Source of the DNA: Thelonectria olida
Taxonomy: Eukaryota > Ascomycota > Sordariomycetes > Hypocreales > Nectriaceae
Reading direction: 5' to 3'
Assembly (NCBI GenBank): GCA_020736575.1
Contig: JAGPYM010000082.1
Coordinates: 1-64,000, forward strand
Length of the DNA stretch: 64,000 bases
Shown here: in pieces, positions 57,401 through 64,000 of the stretch
How the letters are laid out: every line of letters starts with the position of its first letter
How positions within the stretch are numbered: position 1 is the first letter of the stretch
Program-made: the position numbers and the translations under genes
Notes under the pieces: generated by a model
What the model was told of the DNA's origin: nothing
The model's database searches: none
What the model saw: only the letters and a program-made list of their open reading frames with translations

Positions 57401-57659
57401 AGGCAAAGAGATGAACTTCGCCATTGCCTCGTTGGCCGAGTGTTCCGTTCTGTATCCTTAGTGTGGTGAACGCTGCTCGTTTAGATCGATTACCAATGAG
57501 CATCAACAAACCACCACGATCACTGTCGGGGTTTTGAAAGTCTTCCAGAAGACGCTGAGGTCGATCTGTGATTTCGAGTCCTAGTTCGGACTGTGCTTTC
57601 CAAAGTCTAAGCCAACTTGTATGTCTGCACCGACCCATGACTGTGTGGCATAAGAGCAT
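54407..57659 (-). CDS. RING-type zinc finger plus patatin-like phospholipase, 993 residues
   Basis: Six exons (56,600-57,659; 55,969-56,550; 55,536-55,913; 55,426-55,480; 55,343-55,369; 54,407-55,286) total 2,982 bases in frame; introns are 49-56 bp. Residues 1-430 are an N-terminal region known only from fungal patatin proteins (FADVVCLFVADVGGIEASIR). A RING-like finger follows at about 435-485 (CLCCIRRRPQYTLHCGHAIC, QTCVKSF, DACQICG). The patatin domain has the oxyanion hole DGGGIRG (508-514), nucleophile Ser547 in GTSSG and Asp716 in FQDGG, so the Ser-Asp dyad is complete. Patatins hydrolyse phospholipid acyl chains; in fungi and bacteria several are effectors of incompatibility or defence. 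The C-terminal 230 residues are unassigned, ending in a basic RKRKTSSEY..VKRRR tail. Five well-formed introns and an intact dyad argue for a working gene. Confidence 0.85.
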
Positions 57660-58546
57660 GTAGCGTGGGAGGTATCTTCGTATAAATACATACTTTCATG
57701 CTGCTACCTATTGCGTACAAAACCGGCTGTTGGGTTTTGATTATAGAACATCTTATATAATATGTACAGTCAATTTGGGTCATGGAAGACTCAGGCTTGC
57801 GTTCGCTTGGCCATAATTGGTTTTGCGTCATACTTGGCTATCTCATAAAACACAAGTCGATTGGCGCTGAATGGGTACAGTAGCTCTAAGCCGTTGTTTC
57901 TCCCTGACATCCTCTCCATCAAGGACCGAATTCCTTGATACTCATGAGTTTCGCAATGGACGGAACTGTCAGTATTAAAGACTTTTTCATATGATACAAG
58001 TCAAATACATAGAGTATCGAGACAACACTCTTCAAGCAATACACGTTTGGGCTGAAGACTGGCTGGACATCACTGAAAGTTTAGGCTGGGCACTTTTAAC
58101 CCCACTGGATACACGAATGACTATTGCTGACATCTCCCATGATAAGCTAGGCTGGAATGAAGTCATACAAATCCAAGAGGCAAGGCTTTATTTGTTCTCA
58201 TCTTGGGATACTAATTATTTAATAACTTTCTCCTGTGACGGCACGACGGCGTCTTACTAACCAGTGATTCTTAAATTTCAAAATACCGGCTGCGCTACTT
58301 GCATTGGCAGAAGGATCTCTAAAACTAACTTATATGTGTTATGTATCCATCCGGAAAATTACTTACTGCTTACATTATCACGCGAGTCCTGGTACTCTTC
58401 TTGCGCTACGGGTCGGATTCACTATGGCAACATGCAATGGGCGGGAGAAAGCATCCACTAGCTGTTCGGCATGTGCGAACTCTAGTGGTGGCAAGGCAAA
58501 GAAAAATTGAGGATCGGTTCTATGGTCAACACTATCAATCTCCTTC
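57660..58546. other. Intergenic, one possible short ORF
   Basis: A plus-strand ATG frame of 89 codons at 57,991-58,260 (MIQVKYIEYRDNTLQAIHVW) has coding-like composition but no recognised family. It may be a gene or a relic. The rest shows nothing beyond the patatin gene's promoter region. Confidence 0.35.
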
Positions 58547-59527
58547 TCACCGAACTACCACCTGTCGACTGGAACTTCGACCTGGGTCTTCTATTCGGTG
58601 TTTCTGTAGCTGATCCCTTGAAAATCGCCTTTGATTTGCGAACTTGCCGTATGGGCTCTGACTGTGTTCATCTCTATAATCCATATTTCTTCGCGCTTTG
58701 AACGCTACCTTCTCTTCTTCACTAAGGGCAAAGGCCTTCTTCAGCCAATGTAGTGCGCTCTTTGGTTTTCGTGTCCACCTTAGCTTTTGTTTTAGAAGAC
58801 AAGAAGTAAGTTCTGACGAAGTTTCAGACGAGGTATCAAAGTAGCTCCTCATTGCATCATCTTTACTCGGCGGACACAAGAAGCTATTTGAACTGTTGAG
58901 TGCTGTCCGGTTGCCTTGAGAATGAGCACCGTTATGCTGGAATGGTCCCCATGTATGAGCGTTTCCAAACATATCGGAGGCTGATTCACGGGGATACTGA
59001 GATCCCGCCTCATTCAGCGACGGTAAAGATCTTACGTGGTATGCGAAAAGGGAGCTGTTATGGGAGCTATAGCCAGAGCTAGTTACAACCCTTTTGTTGT
59101 TTGGAGATCGAGATCTAGAGAGGTGTGAATTTGATTCGCCGATTCGGGAGACATGGCCCAGTTCTATGGGATGGGTGTATCGTTGGAACGGGGTGCTTAG
59201 CTGTCTCTCGGGCTTTGCTTTTTTCTCTACGACTGAGCCGGTCTGGTGTAGCGCCGAAAAAGACGAGGACTCCAATTCCGGGCGGTCTTGCGATTGTGGA
59301 AGTTGAGACCAGCTATCTAGCTCGTCTTGAGCGGCAGTTAGAGCACTCGAGCTCTCGATGCGTTCACCAACGTACTCACGGTTGTCACCGAAGATGTCGA
59401 GAAGGTCGTCGATATGAAACCTCAAGGATGTGCGAATGGAGTGAAGCCTCGGGCGAGCAGGTGAGCGAGGAGGGATTGGAGGGGCTAGATTCACGCTTTG
59501 CGCCATGTCAGGATTGGCACCGTCCAT
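58547..59527 (-). CDS. Intrinsically disordered protein of unknown function
   Basis: The first ATG in the frame is at 59,527, giving 326 residues; the frame is open 107 codons further upstream without an ATG. The N-terminus is Pro/Arg-rich (LAPPIPPRSPARPRLHSIRT), then SLRFHIDDLLDIFGDNREYV, a possible helix. A long Ser/Asn-rich disordered stretch follows, and a basic C-terminal segment LRWTRKPKSALHWLKKAFAL with EEEKVAFKARR. This layout suits a regulatory or scaffold protein. No catalytic domain is visible and I do not recognise the family. Long opposite-strand frames at 58,900-59,601 are considered antisense shadows. Confidence 0.5.
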   Translation of the reverse strand: MDGANPDMAQSVNLAPPIPPRSPARPRLHSIRTSLRFHIDDLLDIFGDNREYVGERIESSSALTAAQDELDSWSQLPQSQDRPELESSSFSALHQTGSVVEKKAKPERQLSTPFQRYTHPIELGHVSRIGESNSHLSRSRSPNNKRVVTSSGYSSHNSSLFAYHVRSLPSLNEAGSQYPRESASDMFGNAHTWGPFQHNGAHSQGNRTALNSSNSFLCPPSKDDAMRSYFDTSSETSSELTSCLLKQKLRWTRKPKSALHWLKKAFALSEEEKVAFKARRNMDYRDEHSQSPYGKFANQRRFSRDQLQKHRIEDPGRSSSRQVVVR

Positions 59528-59680
59528 GTCTCTATATGGACGAGAAAAACTTAACCCAGTCAATCGTGCTGTGTGAAGAAACTTCTGTTTGGGTGCGTTG
59601 AGAAATGAGGCAAGAGCAACCCTTAAAAGACAAGCATTATCACGCGCCGACTTGTGACACGAGTGGCCTAAATCATACGG

Positions 59681-60418
59681 ATGAAGCCTCGCGGCGTGAA
59701 TCAGCTTGATCAGCCGCACGGTGTGGCCGAGCGAAGAGCAGAGCTCGACTACGGACGTATTTGGACAGAGCAGGAAACCAATCTTCTCAACTATATTAAA
59801 GACCACTGCTTTGGCATCATTAAAACTGAAGAAAAGCCTACGGGCCACTTCATCAGTAGTATCCTTTCAACACCGCCTCAACCTTGCTTGCGCCTTGAAT
59901 TTGATTCAACGAATCCCTCGGCCTGTAAACAAGATTGTTCAAGCCAATTTGAAAAGAAACAGCCGACAGCAAAAAAAGCCAATCCGAATATGCAGCACGA
60001 GGTTACAAGGCCGCACATCTCGATTTCAGAAGAGGAGCTCAATGAAGTACGCCAGTGCATGCGCGATGGCGATGCTTTGAATGCCCACAATGAAGAGTTG
60101 AGGCATGAGATTCAAGAAATTCGGCATCAACAGAACCAAATCAACTCATATGAAACCACGTATCGTCAGGTAATTGATACGCAGGACGAGTTGATCAAGT
60201 CACTGAGCAGCAGCATTGTTGCATTGAATCAGAATCAGAATCTGGCATCGTCAACGACATCACACGTTACTCAAGCACCTCCTGCGCCATCTCCAGCAAG
60301 TGCAGAATCTCCAGCAGCACCACCCTTGTACTTCTCAGATGGCTATTCCGCGGGATTCCAAGGGAGGCCGGATGAAGCAAGAGCATCGATGCAGCCTGAC
60401 GAGAGGCGACCGCTTTGA
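59681..60418 (+). CDS. Coiled-coil protein of unknown function
   Basis: ATG 59,681 gives 245 residues without introns. Residues about 113-175 (ISEEELNEVRQCMRDGDALN, then HNEELRHEIQEIRHQQNQIN) form a heptad-rich coiled coil. The C-terminus is Pro/Ala/Ser-rich and disordered (PPAPSPASAESPAAPP). The N-terminal WTEQETNLLNYIKDHCFGII segment could be a small helical domain resembling a Myb-like start, a weak suggestion. It is divergent from the disordered-protein gene at 58,547-59,527, only 153 bases away, so the two may share a promoter. Function unknown. Confidence 0.45.
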   Translation: MKPRGVNQLDQPHGVAERRAELDYGRIWTEQETNLLNYIKDHCFGIIKTEEKPTGHFISSILSTPPQPCLRLEFDSTNPSACKQDCSSQFEKKQPTAKKANPNMQHEVTRPHISISEEELNEVRQCMRDGDALNAHNEELRHEIQEIRHQQNQINSYETTYRQVIDTQDELIKSLSSSIVALNQNQNLASSTTSHVTQAPPAPSPASAESPAAPPLYFSDGYSAGFQGRPDEARASMQPDERRPL

Positions 60419-61716
60419 CTCCTGGACTGTTAGAGTTGTAGACAGTTCGGGGATTGGAATGGTATGTCATGATTGTATCTTCCCAACGAGGTTCTTCCGT
60501 TAACAAATTTGGAAAGCGGAGAGAGTGAAAATATCAGAAGAAAAAGGGGGTAGGTTGAAATTGTAGAAATAAGACATCAGAACATTGTGTTGAGATCCGT
60601 TGTTTGACGGATCAATGGCTATTCCAATCCATTGGTGGCTGGGATGTGGATGTCTTCTTGTCAATAGCTTCCGCTTGTTAGCGCTAGTTTTCTTCTTCTT
60701 CAATCAATACAACATGCTCATTTCAACACATTGTGACAAAGGAATAAACGACCACGGGTTCGATGACCAAACTGGTGGACTCATGGGATGGGATAGTGCA
60801 TCTTCTTCAAGATGTTAGGAAGTAGGCCTATTGAGCTAGGCACTGAAACAGAATCTTTGAGAAAATACAGCGTAGCTTCCCAACTGATGGTGCAATATCG
60901 TACAAATTGATTTGAGCCCTTCGGACGTAAGAGCTTCTGGTCATTCGTCCTATTCCACGCCTTTAAACTATTGTTTCTGAGGTTTGTCATCAGCCGTGAG
61001 ATTCGAAGCATGTCTACTGGCTATGTCTCATCCACTGTCATCCTATAATTATAGTCACTGCCAAAGGCCTCAAGAAACCCACCGTTAATGTGAAAAGCGC
61101 ACGGCTAGTGAAGTTGAAACACCTATTACCAAATAAGATTCTAGGGCTTATCACGGTCTAAGCTCCGAAAGGTTTCATTGCTTCTATTGATTAGATTATA
61201 TGCTACCCATGAACCTTCCTGAAGCTCTTGGCTTACGAAAGTTTGTTTTTCGATGCTCAATGTTACTACTGGAGACAGAAGCAGCTTGAACCCACCGCAA
61301 AACAGTACCCTTCCCCGGCAAAGCGATCGGTAGAGGTCAACCCGCTTAAGATTATGCAGGCTCCATCTACAATGGTCGTTGAAAATCTTGACTTGTTAAC
61401 GTATGCAGATGCTCTGCCACTTTCAATAAGAAGCGTATAAGTCACGGTGCAATAATTGGCGGAATTAGGGCATTAGAGAGCATGTATATGGCCATACGCG
61501 AAGGTTGATTTACGTCATCGGCTTTTCACAAAGCTTGTGGTAGTTTCTTGCCGACTCGTATCTGGCTAGAAATTGGTTTCGTCGATCCACTACCTCTAAC
61601 TTGCATTACTCCGAAAATGGTGCGTTGCATTACGCCGATGGCCAAAGAAAACAGAAGCGAGTATACGGAACCACAGATAAATACCCGCCCTGTCGCGACA
61701 TAAGTCTTACCACGCA
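60419..61716. other. No gene recognised
   Basis: Short frames only, for example 61,228-61,440 on the plus strand, starting without ATG. No motif or splice-joined extension was found. Confidence 0.4.
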
Positions 61717-62208
61717 ATGCCCAGGCCAATCCTGCAGACGCCCGTCATGACATCAGAGACCAATGATATCTCAAGGCTCCATGAGCAGAAAGGCTCACCC
61801 ATTCATCCGCCACGGTCAAAATTATTTCGCGATTTGTTTCCCCAAGTGGGAAACAACCAAAGCAGTAACCATCAGAACGAGGATGACGAAACTCGAACTG
61901 GCTCTGGGGGCTGTGGCGACGAACTGGAGATTTGCATAGAGCTGTTAAATATGGATCTTGACCAACACAAACAAGCTTTGATAGACACGCTTGCCGACAG
62001 GGCGCAACAGCTGTATGAGAGGGATTGCACCATTAAGACTCAGTGCCTCCACATTGTGACCATGAATCAAACCATAGAAGAGCTCATGAGAGAGAGATCA
62101 TGGTTGAATGAAACTGTTACTGATCTACGAAGAAAATTTGAGGTTTTGGCAAGTCACGATTGGCAATGTCGCAGTGGAATTAAGAAGAAGAGGAAGCTAT
62201 GCCCATAA
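61717..62208 (+). CDS. Small coiled-coil protein with basic C-terminus
   Basis: ATG 61,717 gives 163 residues. Residues 1-70 are disordered; 70-150 are strongly helical with heptad spacing (LLNMDLDQHKQALIDTLADR, QQLYERDC, NQTIEELMRERSWLNETVTD, LRRKFEVL). The end GIKKKRKLCP carries a KKKRK-type nuclear localisation signal. It resembles the coiled-coil gene at 59,681 in size and layout but has no clear sequence similarity. No family is recognised. Nuclear location is inferred from the basic motif only. Confidence 0.45.
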   Translation: MPRPILQTPVMTSETNDISRLHEQKGSPIHPPRSKLFRDLFPQVGNNQSSNHQNEDDETRTGSGGCGDELEICIELLNMDLDQHKQALIDTLADRAQQLYERDCTIKTQCLHIVTMNQTIEELMRERSWLNETVTDLRRKFEVLASHDWQCRSGIKKKRKLCP

Positions 62209-62856
62209 CAAGGATGACACTGGGACCTCATTAATAACCGACTTGATCATGCTGTAAATAAAAGATTATCCCGAATTGATGAAGAAATGGGTTTGGATCA
62301 CATGAGGCACTCACTCGTCAGGCTCCCCGTGTTTCATGTCTGTTTTGTCTTCAACACAGCCTTGCGTGCTCTCTTTCTCCTGCACGCATAATTCCCGTCG
62401 TGCTGTCAGTCGACGCTTCTACTCCGGTGTTAGCTGTGGTGAGTCGCCAAGATTGGTACAGTATGGGATTTGAAGTGGGCTGAGGCCGAATTTAGATTCA
62501 ACAGGGACCAATGACAAAGGGATACTAGAAACGTCCGGATGGAGGCCAGGTCAAAGGCCAATTATTGAATACCACCCCGTCCCAAACTGCAATTATGTCC
62601 AGGGTAAGCGACAACCCTGGCATTGCTACCAGCTGCATAGAGTTCGAGTCGTCAAAATTACACATTTGATACAGTCCTAGACGTCGTAAAGCAGCCTTTC
62701 AGTCGAGGTGAATGGATTGGAGTAAGACTTAATTGAGGGATACCACGTAATTGAATTTTTTTTTTTTTTTTGACTTTTTCTTCCTGTACTTCTCTTTTCC
62801 TATTCTTGATTCATCAGTTTGTCATAATCTTGCCTTGATCTCTTGGTTATCCCACA
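62209..62856. other. No gene; poly-T tract
   Basis: Contains an 18-base T run at about 62,756-62,772, upstream of the small Cys-rich ORF, possibly part of its promoter. Nothing else is supported. Confidence 0.5.
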
Positions 62857-63060
62857 ATGTGCGAACGTCTGGATATCATAACAAATTGCAATATTTGCCA
62901 AGCTCAATTAGAATGGAAGGCTTGTATAGTACTCTGTCAAGCAGCCAAGGCATCTAGAGGCTTCCGGCTGTGCGAAACCCCGATAATTCCCAGTAAAACT
63001 CGGGTGGAGATATGTAAAGCCTGTGTGTCAGATCATTCCCAATTGAATCGCTCAATTTGA
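62857..63060 (+). CDS. Small cysteine-rich ORF, 67 residues
   Basis: ATG 62,857 opens MCERLDIITNCNICQAQLEW with C-x2-C at residues 11-14 and further Cys at 23, 27, 39, 53 and 56 (ETPIIPS..VEICKACVSD ends in C-x2-C). The two C-x2-C pairs at the ends could bind a zinc ion. Short fungal proteins of this texture exist near pathogenicity loci, but no signal peptide is visible and I cannot name a family. The size makes chance possible. Confidence 0.4.
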   Translation: MCERLDIITNCNICQAQLEWKACIVLCQAAKASRGFRLCETPIIPSKTRVEICKACVSDHSQLNRSI

Positions 63061-63668
63061 CTTTATCGGTAGGTTTTACACTGAGAACTAAGCTTACAGA
63101 AACTAATCTCGAGAAATAGCTGCAATATTCTACAATAATTTGTGTTGATAACACGGCGGATTGGTCCCGGGAAGCCGAGATATGACGAGAGGGAGAGAAA
63201 GAGATCGGGATAAGGTGAAGGGAATTCGTTCATGTGCACATTTTCGACTTAATTGGTTTTAGAATTGATAATATCAATCATGCTCCACATACAACGATTT
63301 GAAATGCCGGGTGACATTTCAGCCTATTGCATTCGGCATGACCCGTCCTGAGCGAACGCCGAAGATGATCCATGATCCTATTTGTGTACAGTGCCCAGGG
63401 GAGGATTCCTATACGCCAGATTGAAGTCTCAGGGCCAAACAGGACGGCCGGACGAAGGCTAAGCACATCACGGCTTCAGACTATTAAGTTCGCGGGTGAA
63501 CTCCAATGCTTATCTGCAATACCCCTTTCCCGCTGGCATACAATCGTGCACGGTGTCAAGCTCACAGGCTAAGAACCCGAAGCCTGCTCGATATCTGACG
63601 CGAAGCCAAAGTGTATGCACCAAAGAGACCTATAAAGTTGTTGCATAGGGCCTGGAACAGAAAAAGGC
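63061..63668. other. No gene recognised
   Basis: Balanced sequence; frames up to 66 codons without motifs. Confidence 0.45.
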
Positions 63669-64000
63669 ATGCATCAAAGCTCTGCCCGGGCAATACTGAT
63701 CGAGTGGGTGGCCCTTGGGCATAGTCTGAAGGTTGGTGAACTGTGATTCTACTTAAGGATTCATTTTATGTCTGATCTCATTTAGTCAGTGCCGTCGGAT
63801 TCTCGGGAAAGATTTTGCCTCTGCCTTCAACTTCTGGGCTTGAGCTTACTGAGAGATTACAATAGCGACGAGGCAGACAAATTGTTAGCTCGGAACGAAG
63901 ATAGTATGCTAGCGACCTTCATGGAGATAGGGAGCCCAGGAGACCTTCAACGCTTTGATGATCGTCAAGCCTATCATTGTATAGCCCTGATGCGCCGCCT
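63669..64000 (+). CDS. 5' part of an unrecognised gene, cut by the window edge
   Basis: ATG 63,669 opens MHQSSARAILIEWVALGHSL. A 54-bp intron (63,732-63,785; donor GTTGGT, acceptor TTTAG) joins in phase to an open frame reading LGLSLLRDYNSDEADKLLAR, NEDSMLATFMEIGSPGDLQR and FDDRQAYHCIALMRR to the last base. The exon-2 frame has strong coding texture; the first exon and start are less certain. No family is recognised, and the rest lies outside the window. Confidence 0.4.

Noticed and set aside
58900..59601. Long plus-strand frames (60-158 codons) opposite the 58,547-59,527 gene
   Set aside because: Start positions lack context, composition is antisense-like, and the minus-strand frame has better protein texture.
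1..64000. A Starship-type giant element
   Set aside because: No DUF3435/tyrosine-recombinase captain gene or characteristic accessory genes were recognised.

Overview
The window reads as genomic DNA of a filamentous ascomycete (Pezizomycotina). The evidence is short spliceosomal introns (mostly 47-68 nt) with GTRNGT-type donors and CTGAC/CTAAC branch points, fungal protein families, and RIP-style C-to-T/G-to-A decay of repeats. Family resemblance (CenH3 tail, phenylacetyl-CoA-ligase-like enzyme) leans towards Eurotiomycetes, but the class is not proven. It looks like an accessory, subtelomeric or pericentromeric region: intact genes sit among decayed genes and transposon relics.

Layout. 1-11,935 is an extremely AT-rich, gene-free block made of RIP-decayed repeats, including at least two hAT-type transposase 3' ends in tandem, a 566-bp array of an 8-bp AT satellite and a 3 x 30 bp tandem repeat. 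The boundary to ordinary base composition is abrupt. 12-19 kb holds a decayed F-box-like gene, a spliced FtsJ-like RNA methyltransferase gene, and a graveyard of minus-strand pseudogenes (unknown families and a GT31-like glycosyltransferase). 19-32.8 kb holds a three-exon gene for a small GPI-type secreted protein, a Ulp1-like protein lacking catalytic residues, a RIP-mutated fragment of an acyl-CoA ligase gene, a seven-exon HP1-like gene (chromodomain plus two chromoshadow domains) and an F-box/nucleotidyltransferase-like gene. 33-44 kb has a membrane-protein gene, then a pair of near-identical inverted ~0.94-kb arms (35.1-36.1 and 42.2-43.2 kb), each with a small zinc-ribbon gene. The arms enclose a Ty1/copia relic and an intact peroxisomal-type acyl-CoA ligase gene. 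A pseudogene with two chromodomains follows. 45-64 kb carries a PLAC8 gene, two four-pass membrane-protein genes, a 1,836-bp pogo/Fot1-like element with TIRs and TA duplications, a complete centromeric histone H3 (CenH3/CENP-A) gene, a large RING-patatin phospholipase gene, three disordered or coiled-coil protein genes, a small Cys-rich ORF and a gene cut by the right edge.

How it fits together. The striking theme is chromatin: a complete CenH3, an HP1-like protein with duplicated chromoshadow domains and a decayed double-chromodomain gene lie within 21 kb, on the same contig as a 12-kb RIP-decayed AT island of the kind fungi package as heterochromatin or centromere. Whether these are the organism's only copies or accessory paralogues cannot be decided from the window. 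Most multi-exon genes were assembled by hand from splice signals; exon totals divisible by three and homologous junctions support the models, but no transcript evidence was available.
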